In this document: positions 1 through 9,243 of the stretch, one piece after another
Layout of the letters: every line of letters begins with the position of its first letter
Numbering within the stretch: the stretch's first letter is position 1
DNA from: Pantoea sp. At-9b
GTDB taxonomy: Bacteria > Pseudomonadota > Gammaproteobacteria > Enterobacterales > Enterobacteriaceae
Direction of reading: 5' to 3'
Assembly (NCBI RefSeq): GCF_000175935.2
Contig: NC_014838.1
Location: 729,954 to 793,953 of the forward strand
Length of the DNA stretch: 64,000 bases
The notes under the pieces: model-generated
Seen by the model: only the letters and a program-made list of their open reading frames with translations
What the model was told of the DNA's origin: nothing
Database searches by the model: none
Made by a program: the position numbers and the translations under genes

Positions 1-6
1 AAAACC

Positions 7-22
7 GCGCGATAAATCGCGC
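7..22. repeat. Short GC-rich palindrome at window edge
   Basis: Inverted repeat with 7-bp arms (GCGCGAT/ATCGCGC) and a 2-base centre, followed by CGCTAC. It lies upstream of the LtrA-like gene. It may be the end of a larger intergenic palindromic element or the terminator of a gene off the left edge. No T-run follows it. Confidence 0.4.
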
Positions 23-68
23 CGCTACGGATTATGCTTAACGTCACATCATCGCTGAGATTACTGTC

Positions 69-1250
69 ATGACTGTTCAACATCCTGGCTTATTGCGCCA
101 GCGCGATGGGCACCATGCCCGCGTCACCTGGGAAGAATTGTTTTTCGATCTGGTTTACGTGTTCGCCGTTACCCAACTTAGCCACCGCCTGCTGCACGAT
201 CTCAGCGCCAACGGCATGCTGCAAACGCTGATTCTGTGGTTCGCGGTCTGGCTCGGCTGGCAATATACCTGCTGGGTCACCAACTGGTTCAGTCCCGAAA
301 CGCCGCAAATTCGTAGCTTGTTATTTGGTGTGATGGCGGCGGCACTGGTGATGGCCGCCGCGCTGCCCGACGCTTTTGGTGAGCGGGCGTGGTTCTTCGT
401 GACCGCGTACCTCATCATTCAGGTGGGGCGCACTGCATGGATTGTCTGCGTGCTCGGTCCACATCATGCCCTGAGCGCCAACTATCGCCGGATGCTGGTG
501 TGGCTGGTCATTTCCGCGCTGATCTGGTGTGCCGGTGCGCTGAGCAGCGGCGGTTTGCGCACCGCCCTCTGGGCTCTGGCGGTGTTGTGTGAATATCTCT
601 CGCCGATGACCGGTTTTGCCCTGCCAGGGATGGGACGTTCCTCCACCCGCGACTGGACGATCGAGGGGGGACATCTCACCGAACGTTGTCAGTTGTTTGT
701 GATCGTGGCGTTGGGAGAAAGCCTGCTGGCGACCGGAGGCAGTCTGGCCGAGAGCCAGGCCTGGACCTTCCCGGTACTCTCCGCGATGTCCGCAACGTTT
801 ATTTCGGCGCTGGCGGTATGGTGGCTCTACTTTGGCACTTCTGGGGAGCAGGCGACACAGGCCATCACCCACTCCGCTGATCCTGGTCGCATGGGGGCAC
901 GTTTTCACTATATCCATGTGATTTTGGTCGGCGGGATTATCGTCATGGCGGTAGGGAATGACCTCACCCTCGAAGGGCCGGAACATCACGTGACGCTGCT
1001 GCATGGTGCGGTAATCAGCGCCGGGTCGGTGATCTTCCTGGTAGGCAGCGCCATCTACAAACGGGTGGTGTACGGCAGCATCCCCGTCACCCATATTGTC
1101 GGGGCGCTGGCGCTGTGTCTGGCGGTGGTACTGATGCCGGTGTTAACGCTGGAACAGGCCGGTTGGCTGACCACCGTGATCATGCTGATCACAGCCGTGG
1201 CGGAATCACGGGTACATCAGCGCCGCATGATTAAAATGAAAGGTGTATGA
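69..1250 (+). CDS. LtrA-like low-temperature requirement membrane protein
   Basis: A 393-aa very hydrophobic protein with about ten predicted membrane segments. The LtrA-family signature WEELFFDLVYVFA lies at residues about 21-33, near the N-terminus as is usual for the family, and a second conserved patch (HYIHVILVGG) sits near residues 279-288. The family is named for a Listeria gene linked to growth in the cold; the biochemical role is not established. The ATG at 69 has only a weak purine tract upstream. mdcR starts 21-33 bases downstream on the same strand, so the two may be co-transcribed, but nothing known links LtrA to malonate use. Family call firm, function unknown. Confidence 0.85.
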   Translation: MTVQHPGLLRQRDGHHARVTWEELFFDLVYVFAVTQLSHRLLHDLSANGMLQTLILWFAVWLGWQYTCWVTNWFSPETPQIRSLLFGVMAAALVMAAALPDAFGERAWFFVTAYLIIQVGRTAWIVCVLGPHHALSANYRRMLVWLVISALIWCAGALSSGGLRTALWALAVLCEYLSPMTGFALPGMGRSSTRDWTIEGGHLTERCQLFVIVALGESLLATGGSLAESQAWTFPVLSAMSATFISALAVWWLYFGTSGEQATQAITHSADPGRMGARFHYIHVILVGGIIVMAVGNDLTLEGPEHHVTLLHGAVISAGSVIFLVGSAIYKRVVYGSIPVTHIVGALALCLAVVLMPVLTLEQAGWLTTVIMLITAVAESRVHQRRMIKMKGV

Positions 1251-1271
1251 TAATCATCGTCTTCATTTTTA

Positions 1272-2228
1272 ATGACTTTATTCATGAAACTCAATTTCGA
1301 TAATGATCTGACGGTGCGCAAACTTTTCATTTTCTGCACCTATATGGAAAGCGAAAATCTGGCGCGCACGGCGGAAACACTCGGCATCAGTACCGTCAGT
1401 GTGCACCGCGCGTTGCATACGCTGGAGGAGAGTCTGCGTTGCCCGCTGTTTACCCACAAGGGACGTAACCTGGTGGCGCTGCCCGCCGCCTGGACCTTGC
1501 TGGAGTATAGCCGCGAAGCGTTGCAGACCCTCAGCCAGGGGCTGGAAGAGACCCGGCGCACGGCGGGTATCGGGCTGGGACATCTGCGGATCGGCACGCT
1601 GTATTCCTTATCGCTGGAAACCGTGCCACGCCTGATCATGAATATGAAACTGCGTCGCCCGGAACTGGAGCTGAACCTAACCATGGGATCCAATCAGGTG
1701 CTGACCGGGATGCTGCAAAATAATCAACTGGACGCGATCATCATCTCGGTGACGGAAACGGAAATCGACCAGAAGGTGTTTGAGCAGGTCAGCTTGTTTC
1801 AGGATGATATTTATCTGGCGGTGCCGACTACGGAACCGCGCGATGCGGCGGTGGATATCGACCTGCGCGACTACAGCGACAAACCCTTTGTCTCGCTCGA
1901 TGAAGGGTTTGCCACCTTTACCGGTTTTCAGGAAGCCTGTCATGTGGCGGGTTTTGAACCCAATATCGTCACGCGCGTCAATGATATCTTTTCGATGCTC
2001 AGCCTGGTGCAGGCGGGGATGGGGTATTCACTGGTGCCGGGGCGTATGCGCAAACAATACGAGCACGACTTACAGTTCCGCAAGCTGGCCGAGCCTTATC
2101 AAATGCGCCAGCAAATCGCCATCGTCTTTGCCCGCAACCGCGAACATGATCCGAATCTGTTAGCGCTGGTGGCGGAGGGCCGGATGTACGCCCTGAGCCT
2201 ACAGGATAAGTCTCAGCCACGAGCGTAG
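1272..2228 (+). CDS. mdcR: LysR-type regulator of malonate utilisation (MdcR)
   Basis: A 318-aa LysR-family regulator with an N-terminal winged HTH (residues about 17-75, including LARTAETLGISTVSVHRAL) and a C-terminal substrate-binding domain. It lies convergent with mdcH and overlaps its 3' end by 16 bases. Position beside a full mdc operon and resemblance to MdcR of enteric malonate clusters support it as the malonate-responsive activator. The start is uncertain: ATG at 1272, or ATG at 1284 (MKLNFDNDL); neither has a good ribosome-binding site. The target would be the region upstream of mdcA, some 7 kb away. LysR call certain, MdcR assignment by context and similarity. Confidence 0.88.
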   Translation: MTLFMKLNFDNDLTVRKLFIFCTYMESENLARTAETLGISTVSVHRALHTLEESLRCPLFTHKGRNLVALPAAWTLLEYSREALQTLSQGLEETRRTAGIGLGHLRIGTLYSLSLETVPRLIMNMKLRRPELELNLTMGSNQVLTGMLQNNQLDAIIISVTETEIDQKVFEQVSLFQDDIYLAVPTTEPRDAAVDIDLRDYSDKPFVSLDEGFATFTGFQEACHVAGFEPNIVTRVNDIFSMLSLVQAGMGYSLVPGRMRKQYEHDLQFRKLAEPYQMRQQIAIVFARNREHDPNLLALVAEGRMYALSLQDKSQPRA

Positions 2229-3106
2229 AGATGTTGCACCAGTTCGATGCTGCTGCGCTCCAACGCCAGACACTCCCCCTGCGGTTGGGTACTGCGCGTC
2301 AGGCCGGTCAGCACCCCGCCGGGTGGCATCTCAATCACCAACCGTACCTCGCGTTCTTCCGCCGCGACCATCGCCTCATGCCAGCGAACCTGGCGGGCCA
2401 TATTCATCGCCAGATCGTCAGCAATGCGTTCCGGTTGCCACAATACCCGGGCGCTGTTGCCGCTGAGGTAGGCACAGCGTGGCGGTTGCAGTGACACTTG
2501 CCGCATCTGCTGCGCCAGCTTGTGCGCCGGTTCATTCAACAAGGCGCAGTGGGATGGCACGCTAATTGCCAGGCGGCGGACGCAGTTGGCGCCTTGTGCC
2601 CGCGCCGCATCACCGACGGCTTGCATCGCCGCCTCACTGCCCGCAATGACGATCTGCGATTCCGAGTTGATGTTGGCGATAAAACTGTGCTGGTTATCCA
2701 CCAGCGGCTCCACCTGGTACAACGGTAAGCCGTTGATGGCGGTAAGACCATAGCCGTGCGGATACGCACTTTCCATCAGATCGCCGCGCAGCGCCACCAG
2801 CCGTAACGCGTCCGCAAAGTCCAGTGCCCCGGCAATCACCGCCGCCGGATAAGCGCCAATCGACAAGCCACAGACCATATCCGGTTGCACACCCTGCGCC
2901 ATCAATCTGCGGGCAGCGGAGACCCCCGCTATCAGCAGTGCAAGCTGCACGGACCGGGTATGCTGTAATGCGTCAGGACTGTCGAGGGTGGTCAGCTCAT
3001 CCGCCAATACCGCTTGCGCCTGCTGCCAGGTAACATCACGTGGTAGATCGTGAAGCATACCTGGCCGTTGTGCGCCCTGACCGGGAAAGGTAAACAAGGT
3101 TTTCAT
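2213..3106 (-). CDS. mdcH: Malonate decarboxylase epsilon subunit (malonyl-CoA:ACP transacylase)
   Basis: A 297-aa malonyltransferase of the FabD fold. It starts with the GQGAQ motif (residues 9-13) and carries the nucleophile elbow GLSIG with Ser82 and a PSHC catalytic-histidine region near residue 190. The role is to load the first malonyl group on to the MdcC acyl carrier so that the decarboxylation cycle can begin. The ATG at 3106 overlaps the mdcG stop (ATGA) and has an AGAGGAG ribosome-binding site inside mdcG, so translation is likely coupled. It is the last gene of the operon, and its 3' end overlaps convergent mdcR. Confidence 0.93.
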   Translation of the reverse strand: MKTLFTFPGQGAQRPGMLHDLPRDVTWQQAQAVLADELTTLDSPDALQHTRSVQLALLIAGVSAARRLMAQGVQPDMVCGLSIGAYPAAVIAGALDFADALRLVALRGDLMESAYPHGYGLTAINGLPLYQVEPLVDNQHSFIANINSESQIVIAGSEAAMQAVGDAARAQGANCVRRLAISVPSHCALLNEPAHKLAQQMRQVSLQPPRCAYLSGNSARVLWQPERIADDLAMNMARQVRWHEAMVAAEEREVRLVIEMPPGGVLTGLTRSTQPQGECLALERSSIELVQHLYARG

Positions 3107-3708
3107 GGCATCTCCTCTGCCCAGGGATTATCCGTTAAGCGCGGTCCCTGTGCGGTTTTCAGCAGCACGCGTCCACTGCGCAGCCACTCATTCAACGCAA
3201 AGCCACCAAAGGGGGTCTCAATCTGGGTGTCGGCACGGCATGGCAGCGTCGACAGCGCCTGTTGCCAGCGGCTAACGTCAGCAGGCCGCAATGGCGTTGC
3301 GGCGCGGATTAGCAGATCCAAATCGCTGTCCTGGTGCAATACCGGTAAGCCGGTTGCCAGCGCAAAACCCGTGCTGCCGGTCACGCCCCACTCCCACGGC
3401 CAGTTGTGCTGACGCAGCACCACCAGCGCCTGAACTGTCGGGTGATGATTCAATTGAGGTGGCACCACCAGCATTTCCGGCGAGATCACCCGCACCACGT
3501 CAGCGGGTGCCACCCAACCCGCGGCCCGTTGCTGGCGTGCCTGACCGCGCACGCCAACCGGAATCAACCCCTGTTGCATCACATCACGTCGCACCACCAC
3601 CGGCTGCTGGCAATGCCACAGCTCGGCCACCCAAGCTTCGGTGATGCCGACCAGCGCCCTGTCATGGCGTAGCCAAAGCAGGTCGTGGGGACGTGCGGTG
3701 ATGTTCAT
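3103..3708 (-). CDS. mdcG: Phosphoribosyl-dephospho-CoA transferase (MdcG)
   Basis: A 201-aa nucleotidyltransferase-type protein. It transfers the 2'-(5''-triphosphoribosyl)-3'-dephospho-CoA prosthetic group to the serine of MdcC, giving holo-ACP. Visible family features are the GST at residues 111-113 and the acidic motif DSDLDL at 127-132, the metal-binding pattern of nucleotidyltransferases. Length fits the family (about 200 aa). The ATG at 3708 follows an AGGAATC ribosome-binding site and lies 2 bases after the mdcF stop. The gene works with mdcB, which makes the prosthetic-group precursor. Confidence 0.93.
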   Translation of the reverse strand: MNITARPHDLLWLRHDRALVGITEAWVAELWHCQQPVVVRRDVMQQGLIPVGVRGQARQQRAAGWVAPADVVRVISPEMLVVPPQLNHHPTVQALVVLRQHNWPWEWGVTGSTGFALATGLPVLHQDSDLDLLIRAATPLRPADVSRWQQALSTLPCRADTQIETPFGGFALNEWLRSGRVLLKTAQGPRLTDNPWAEEMP

Positions 3709-3710
3709 GA

Positions 3711-4670
3711 TCAGATTCCTGCAGTTAAGGATATAAACAGCGGCAGCGAGAGAATCGACAGCAGCGAGCTAAGCAGCAACACCGCTTCCGCATCGGGTGA
3801 CTGCACGCCAAAACGGTTACCAAATACCACGCCAAAGAAACCAGCGGACAGCGCAATCATCAGAATCGCGGTGATGGCAACGGTGCCATGCAAGCCAAAT
3901 ACCAGTACGATACCCCAGGCCAACGCCGGTTGAATCAACAACTTGGTGACGGTGGAACTGATCACCATGCTGTTAATTTTCAGTTTACGTGCGGAGAGGA
4001 TCACCCCGGTCAGGAACAGCGCCGCCGCTGTGGCTGCCAGTCCGAGCGGTTTAATCGATGCCAGCAGCAGATCCGGCATCTTCACACCGAACGCCGACAG
4101 CACCACCCCCAGCAACGGTCCCCAGACGATAGGTTTTTTCACCGAACGCCACATCAGTACCGGCAACATCGCCAGCGTGGAACGTTGAGTCTCACCTGCC
4201 GCCCGCGCTTTTTCTCGTTCGAGGATCAGCAGACAAAACGGCGTCATCAGCACCGAACCACAGGCAATAGACACCGCGACTGACAATGATGTCGCGGAAC
4301 CTTCACCGACCACACTGCCCAGAATCGGCAGCCCCAGCGCGGCATAGTTCGGCAATGCGACCGTCAGCGTCAACACCGCCGCATCCTGTGGTGACTTTTT
4401 GAAGATCCCGGTCGCGATAAAGTAGAGCGCCGCATAGGCAATCCACATCGCCAGCGTCAGGACCGCGATCAGTGGCATTTGCGCCACAATACCGCTCCAC
4501 GGAGTCTGTACCGTGGCACTGAACAGCGCGGCAGGTAAGGCAAAATCCATTACAAATATATTCAGCAGCGAGACGTTCTTGTTATCGACCATCCCGGCCT
4601 TGCCAGCCCAGAAACCCAGCAGCATGATGACAAAAATGGGCGCGAGGGCATGAAGAATCACGTAAGTCAT
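3711..4670 (-). CDS. mdcF: Malonate transporter, auxin-efflux-carrier family (MdcF)
   Basis: A 319-aa integral membrane protein of the AEC (auxin efflux carrier) family with about ten hydrophobic segments. N-terminal and C-terminal halves contain similar proline/glycine-broken helices, for example PLIAVLTLAMW and NRFGVQSPDAEAVLL. AEC proteins in mdc operons are assigned to malonate uptake. It has its own AGGTG ribosome-binding site at the ATG at 4670. A 128-base gap with a strong hairpin separates it from mdcE; the gap to mdcG is only 2 bases. Malonate as substrate is inferred from the operon. Confidence 0.9.
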   Translation of the reverse strand: MTYVILHALAPIFVIMLLGFWAGKAGMVDNKNVSLLNIFVMDFALPAALFSATVQTPWSGIVAQMPLIAVLTLAMWIAYAALYFIATGIFKKSPQDAAVLTLTVALPNYAALGLPILGSVVGEGSATSLSVAVSIACGSVLMTPFCLLILEREKARAAGETQRSTLAMLPVLMWRSVKKPIVWGPLLGVVLSAFGVKMPDLLLASIKPLGLAATAAALFLTGVILSARKLKINSMVISSTVTKLLIQPALAWGIVLVFGLHGTVAITAILMIALSAGFFGVVFGNRFGVQSPDAEAVLLLSSLLSILSLPLFISLTAGI

Positions 4671-4736
4671 AAATCACCTGTTATTAGAAGAGTGAATACT
4701 GACGCGATGGTGTTTATTTAACAGATGCTGCAGTTA

Positions 4737-4760
4737 GCCGGGTGTAACCACACACCCGGC
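4737..4760 (-). terminator. Intraoperonic hairpin between mdcE and mdcF
   Basis: Perfect 9-bp stem (GCCGGGTGT/ACACCCGGC) with a 6-base loop, in the only sizeable gap of the mdc operon. No T-run follows on the minus strand, so it is more likely a partial terminator or mRNA-stability element than a full stop. It would lower transporter/accessory gene expression relative to the catalytic subunits. Confidence 0.5.
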
Positions 4761-4798
4761 CCTGTCGCAATCCGGCAGGTTTATATTTTTTGTTTTAA

Positions 4799-5587
4799 CT
4801 ACCAACTGGCACGCATACGCGCGCGCACATCAGCCGAAGCCTGACGATTAGCGGCGACTTCACCCGAACCACGGCGCGGGTCCTTGCGGGCATCCGCAAT
4901 CGCTGCCGCCAGGGTGTCGCGTACTCGCTGCACATCGCTGGCACTCGGTGCATCGGGATCGGCAATGTTCAGCAGCGACGACAGCAAACCCAGCGTGGCG
5001 TAATTGCTGATGTCATAAGCCATCGGCGGCACCGTGGCGGCCAGTTTTTCCAGTGCTTCCACGGTACGCAGTGTGATACGGGCAGCAGATTCTTTGCCCA
5101 TGGCATGCACCAACACGCCCGCATCGTTGAAGGCGATCAGGCGATTAGCCTGATAACCGTGCGCCAGGAATGCCCCGGACATTGCCTTACCGACAATCAA
5201 GCCGATCACCGGGTGGCCTGCCAGGCGAGCCTGGGCATACGCCCCGGCCGCACCGGCCAATGCCTGGTGGATACCGAACGCTTCTTCACGGCGACCGTAG
5301 GCCTGGCTTGGCACATCAATCACCGCCACGATCGGGCGTTTGATGGTGCTGTTGGCATCGGCGGCGAGGGTTTCCTGTACCACTTTCGCCAGCGTCCACC
5401 CTTCCAGTAATCCCACCTCACCTTTGGCGGCACGCGGGTAGCGGTTGTGCGCATCCGGGACCACCGCAATGTAGCGAACACCGGCGGCATCCGCGGCCAG
5501 TACCGATGGACATAAACCCTGAATCCGCTCTGCGTCGCCGGTCAGCTGGTTAAACCACAGCTCACCACGGCTGTTATTGGCGCTCAT
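4799..5587 (-). CDS. mdcE: Malonate decarboxylase gamma subunit (MdcE)
   Basis: A 262-aa protein of the carboxyltransferase/crotonase-like fold. With the beta subunit MdcD it decarboxylates malonyl-S-ACP to acetyl-S-ACP. Recognisable segments are the VAVIDVPSQAYGRREE stretch (residues about 87-102) and VGKAMSGAFLAHG (about 131-143), typical of MdcE. Its ATG at 5587 overlaps the mdcD stop by 4 bases and has a GGAGG ribosome-binding site, consistent with coupled translation and a 1:1 complex. Length is normal for the family. Confidence 0.94.
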   Translation of the reverse strand: MSANNSRGELWFNQLTGDAERIQGLCPSVLAADAAGVRYIAVVPDAHNRYPRAAKGEVGLLEGWTLAKVVQETLAADANSTIKRPIVAVIDVPSQAYGRREEAFGIHQALAGAAGAYAQARLAGHPVIGLIVGKAMSGAFLAHGYQANRLIAFNDAGVLVHAMGKESAARITLRTVEALEKLAATVPPMAYDISNYATLGLLSSLLNIADPDAPSASDVQRVRDTLAAAIADARKDPRRGSGEVAANRQASADVRARMRASW

Positions 5588-6420
5588 TTTTTCACCTCCG
5601 GGGCAAAGACCTGATGAATCACAGCCGTACTGGCCTGTTGCTGCGTATCAAAACGGGTTAAGCGATCAAGGTAGAAGGCGTAGTTTTCACTACGATGCTG
5701 TGCCGGGACGCCCCGGGCGATGGCATCATCGACGGCGGCCTGAACGGCATTCACCCCATCACCAACCAGCGCCTCAACCAGCCCACTCTGATAACGGATT
5801 TCGCCGCCGGTCATGCTCCAGATAAAGGGACGGTCACGCGAGTCGTACTCTTCAATGCCGGCTTCCTGCTCGATTACCTGCGGGCCATTCAGTCCCAGAC
5901 GCGCTTCGCGGGTGACGATCAGGTAGCTGCATAACGCCGCGGCAATCGACATCCCACCAAAGCAACCGACCGTACCGGCGACAATGCCGATAACCGGGGT
6001 GTAACGGCGCAGATCAACAATCGCGGCATGAATATCGGCAATCGCCGCCAGCCCGAGGTTGGCTTCCTGTAGGCGCACCCCCCCGGTTTCCAGACAAAGA
6101 ATCGCCTGGGTCGGGATGCCGTTGCGGTTGTCTTCCGCTGCCAGTTCCAGCGCCGCCGCCATTTTGGCACCAGAGACTTCGCCCATGCTGCCACCCTGGA
6201 AGGTACCTTCAATTGCCACCACAACCGTGGGTTTGCCGTGGCGGCTGCCTTTCATCACCACCATGCCGTCATCGGCCTGTGGCACGATGCCCTGTTTGGG
6301 TAACCACGGCGACATCACCCCAGCGAAAGGATCAAGCAGTTCGCGTGCGCTGCCAGCATCCAGCAGAGCCAGCGCCCGTTGCCGCGCCCGTAACTCAATA
6401 AAACTGCTGTCGTTACGCAT
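5584..6420 (-). CDS. mdcD: Malonate decarboxylase beta subunit (MdcD)
   Basis: A 278-aa carboxyltransferase-like subunit that partners MdcE in decarboxylating malonyl-S-ACP. It begins MRNDSSFIELRARQRALALLD and contains the glycine-rich oxyanion-hole segments FQGGSMGEVSGAKMAAALE and GTVGCFGGMSIAAALCSYL. I chose the ATG at 6420 over the in-frame start at 6486 because the longer form adds 22 residues that lie inside mdcC and do not look like MdcD. The gene overlaps the mdcC 3' end by 8 bases and mdcE by 4. Confidence 0.94.
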   Translation of the reverse strand: MRNDSSFIELRARQRALALLDAGSARELLDPFAGVMSPWLPKQGIVPQADDGMVVMKGSRHGKPTVVVAIEGTFQGGSMGEVSGAKMAAALELAAEDNRNGIPTQAILCLETGGVRLQEANLGLAAIADIHAAIVDLRRYTPVIGIVAGTVGCFGGMSIAAALCSYLIVTREARLGLNGPQVIEQEAGIEEYDSRDRPFIWSMTGGEIRYQSGLVEALVGDGVNAVQAAVDDAIARGVPAQHRSENYAFYLDRLTRFDTQQQASTAVIHQVFAPEVKK

Positions 6421-6712
6421 GAGCGACCTCCTCAAACACTTGTTCAATGCGGATACGCGCGACACCCGGTGTCGCACCGAAGTCATGAATCACCAGTTGG
6501 CCCGCAGGCAACTCGGTAAGTTGCGCCAGACGATTGAACAGAGCGTCCCAGCGCGCGTGGCTGTTATTGACTGAGGTGGTGATAGCGATGTTCAGGACGT
6601 GGCTATCATCCGCCGTGAACAGCACCTCCATATCCCCCGATCCCACCACGCCCGCCAGCGCCTTGCCGCTTAGCTTGCGGCTGGACGGGTATGACAACGT
6701 TATGTGTTCCAT
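6413..6712 (-). CDS. mdcC: Malonate decarboxylase acyl carrier protein, delta subunit (MdcC)
   Basis: A 99-aa acyl carrier protein unrelated in sequence to fatty-acid ACP. The GSGDMEV motif holds Ser25, the expected site for the phosphoribosyl-dephospho-CoA prosthetic group carrying the acetyl or malonyl thioester. The ATG at 6712 follows an AGAGG ribosome-binding site 9 bases after the mdcB stop. It receives malonyl groups through MdcA (acetyl exchange) or MdcH (initial loading) and presents them to MdcD-MdcE. Confidence 0.94.
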   Translation of the reverse strand: MEHITLSYPSSRKLSGKALAGVVGSGDMEVLFTADDSHVLNIAITTSVNNSHARWDALFNRLAQLTELPAGQLVIHDFGATPGVARIRIEQVFEEVAHA

Positions 6713-6721
6713 AGCTACCTC

Positions 6722-7588
6722 TTAATCATTAAATGTTGATGCCTGAGCGCCGGTGATGCGGTCAAGAAACAGCGTGGCGGCCAGTAAATCGGCAGCGCCA
6801 CCCGGCGAGGCATTGAACTCCAACATCGCGTTATCCAGTTTTGCCAGCGCTCTGCGCCCAGCCGCGTCGGCATAGCCGCCAGCCGCCAGTACCTGGCGTG
6901 CACCGTCCTGCATGGCACGCAGCGCCGGTAAGCCAGCCCGGTGCAGTACGCAGGTGTCGGTCAGTGAGGTGAGAATCGCCATCAGCGCATCGATGCGTGC
7001 CGCCGTTTCATCGGCACCGGCACGGCGACTGGCATGGAGCTGCGGCAGCGCCAGCCGGGTAATATGGGGAAACCCCTGCTGGGCTTCTTCACGCGCACCG
7101 GGTACCCGAAAACGATGTACCACCCGCAACCCTTTGCTGAAGGTTCTGGGGGCAGCGCGGTCTGGCAAGGTGGCCAACCGCGCAGCAACATCGCACACTC
7201 GCTGGCTGTCACCGCCCCCCGCCAGCATGGCACCCGCGCTGACCAGCAAGCCTAACGCCCAGATGGCACCACGATGGGTATTAACCCCGGCAGTGGCGGC
7301 CATCATTTGCTTCTCACCCTCACGTCCCAGTTGTCCGATGGTTTCCCGCAGCGCGACATCCGCCGGACGCTGCCAGCTTTGCTGTGCTAACGCATAGAAA
7401 GTGGGCGTCAGGCTGCGTGCGGATCGCTCCATCAACGCCAGCGTGAGGTCGTGATGCGCCCCACTGCCACGCCGATCCACCAACCCTGGTTTGGGCGTGA
7501 GGTTCACTTCTTCAATCAGGCAATCGGTCGCTAGCTGCGCCAAACGATGCAGATGCAATTCAACCGGTGTGGGTGAGAGTCGTTTCAT
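6722..7588 (-). CDS. mdcB: Triphosphoribosyl-dephospho-CoA synthase (MdcB)
   Basis: A 288-aa member of the CitG/MdcB family. It joins dephospho-CoA to ATP-derived ribose triphosphate to make the precursor of the MdcC prosthetic group. Family motifs visible are EVNLTPKPGLVDRRGSGAHHDL (positions about 23-44, only part quoted in the usual descriptions) and GVNTHRGAIWALGLL (about 100-114). The ATG at 7588 shares a base with the mdcA stop (TAATG) and has GGAGC upstream, so it is translationally coupled to mdcA. Confidence 0.94.
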   Translation of the reverse strand: MKRLSPTPVELHLHRLAQLATDCLIEEVNLTPKPGLVDRRGSGAHHDLTLALMERSARSLTPTFYALAQQSWQRPADVALRETIGQLGREGEKQMMAATAGVNTHRGAIWALGLLVSAGAMLAGGGDSQRVCDVAARLATLPDRAAPRTFSKGLRVVHRFRVPGAREEAQQGFPHITRLALPQLHASRRAGADETAARIDALMAILTSLTDTCVLHRAGLPALRAMQDGARQVLAAGGYADAAGRRALAKLDNAMLEFNASPGGAADLLAATLFLDRITGAQASTFND

Positions 7589-9243
7589 TACCAGCTCCGG
7601 AATTTAGCGGGCGGGTTGTAAAGGCCGTCTGACCATTCGACCAGGTCAGCCACGCTGCCAGCAGCCAGCAGTGAGCGGGTGGCATCGGAACGACGAATGC
7701 CGATATCTTCCGGGAACACCACTTTGCCGCTGCGGCGCAATTCAGCCACGCGTTTCGCATCCACACCTAAACCGATATCGGTGATACCCGCCACGGCAGC
7801 CACCATCGCCCGGCGTTCTTCCAGGCTGGTCGCGCGATACAGGTAGGCAATACCTTCTTCCGTCAGCACGTGGGTGACGTCATCTCCGTAGATCATTACC
7901 GGTGCCAGCGGCATACCGGCGCTTTTCGCGACATCAACCGCGTCCAGTTTTTCCACAAAGGTCGGTTTAACGCCCGCCTGGAAGGTTTCCACCATCTGCA
8001 CCACCAGCTTGCGCCCACGTTGCAGCGGATCTGGCTCGTTGATCATTGCCAGCCACGCCGGTGTGGCATGACGACGTCCGTGCGGGTCATGGCCCATATT
8101 CGGTGCGCCGCCAAAACCGGCCAGACGACCCCGGGTGACCGTCGAGGAGTTGCCAAGGCCATCAACCTGCAAGGTGGAGCCGATGAACATGTCCACCGCG
8201 TATTGACCGGCGAGCTGGCACATGGCGCGGTTGGAACGCATCGAACCGTCAGCACCGGTGAAGAAAATATCGGGGCGGGCGCGGATGTACTCTTCCATCC
8301 CCAGTTCACCACCGAAACAGTGCACGCTCTCCACCCAACCACTTTCGATGGCAGGGATCAGCGTCGGATGCGGGTTGAGTGTCCAGTGCTTACAGATTTT
8401 GCCTTTCAGGCCGAGTTGCTCACCGTAAGTCGGCAACAGCAATTCAATCGCCGCAGTATTAAAACCGATACCGTGGTTGAGTGACTGCACCTGGTGCTCA
8501 GCGTAGATGCCCTTGATCGCCAGCATCGCCATCAGGATATGTTCCTGTTTGATCAGACGCGGGTCACGTGTGAACAACGGCTCAATAAAGAACGGTTTAT
8601 CCGCCACCACCACGTAATCAATCCAGGAACCTGGGATATCCACGCGCGGCAGATCGCACTCGTCATCCACCAGTTCATTGACCTGGGCAATCACGATGCC
8701 ATCGTGGAAAGCCGCTGCTTCTACCAGTGCCGGGGTGTCTTCGGTACTCGGCCCGGTATAGAGATTGCCTTTACGATCGGCTTTGTAACCGGCAATCAAC
8801 GCCACGTTCGGTGCCAGATCGACATACAGGCGTGAATACAGTTCGATATAGGTGTGGATAGCGCCGATTTCGAGGATGTTATCCTCCAGTAGCTGCGAAA
8901 TACGCAGACTCTGCGTCCCGGCGAAGGAGAAATCGAGTTTACGGGCAATGCCTTTTTCAAAAATGTCGAGGTGCTCGCTGCGACCGACACTGGGCATGAT
9001 CATATGCAGATTATTGACTTTGGCCGGATTGACCTGCGCCAACATGCGCGAAAGAAAATCGGCTTGTTTTTGGTTGTTGCCTTCCAGCACCACCCGATCG
9101 CCCGGTGAGATCAACCGTTCGAGCATCTCTGGCATTTGATCGCTCGGTAGCACTTTACCCGCTACCTGCACGGATGCCAGTCTCCGCTGTTTTTCGATGC
9201 GCCGCGTATTCCAGACGCGCGGCGTATGCTGTCCTGATGACAT
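7588..9243 (-). CDS. mdcA: Malonate decarboxylase alpha subunit, ACP transferase (MdcA)
   Basis: A 551-aa CoA-transferase-like subunit that exchanges acetyl for malonyl on the MdcC prosthetic group, releasing acetate and forming malonyl-S-ACP. Features include VVLEGNNQKQADFLSRML (about 51-68) and the PNMGHDPHGRRHATPAW segment typical of MdcA. The start at 9243 (MSSGQHTPRVW) is preferred: an AGGAGG ribosome-binding site lies 6 bases upstream and length matches the family (about 550 aa), whereas the 9321 start adds 26 unlikely residues. It is the first gene of the mdcABCDEFGH operon. Confidence 0.95.
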   Translation of the reverse strand: MSSGQHTPRVWNTRRIEKQRRLASVQVAGKVLPSDQMPEMLERLISPGDRVVLEGNNQKQADFLSRMLAQVNPAKVNNLHMIMPSVGRSEHLDIFEKGIARKLDFSFAGTQSLRISQLLEDNILEIGAIHTYIELYSRLYVDLAPNVALIAGYKADRKGNLYTGPSTEDTPALVEAAAFHDGIVIAQVNELVDDECDLPRVDIPGSWIDYVVVADKPFFIEPLFTRDPRLIKQEHILMAMLAIKGIYAEHQVQSLNHGIGFNTAAIELLLPTYGEQLGLKGKICKHWTLNPHPTLIPAIESGWVESVHCFGGELGMEEYIRARPDIFFTGADGSMRSNRAMCQLAGQYAVDMFIGSTLQVDGLGNSSTVTRGRLAGFGGAPNMGHDPHGRRHATPAWLAMINEPDPLQRGRKLVVQMVETFQAGVKPTFVEKLDAVDVAKSAGMPLAPVMIYGDDVTHVLTEEGIAYLYRATSLEERRAMVAAVAGITDIGLGVDAKRVAELRRSGKVVFPEDIGIRRSDATRSLLAAGSVADLVEWSDGLYNPPAKFRSW

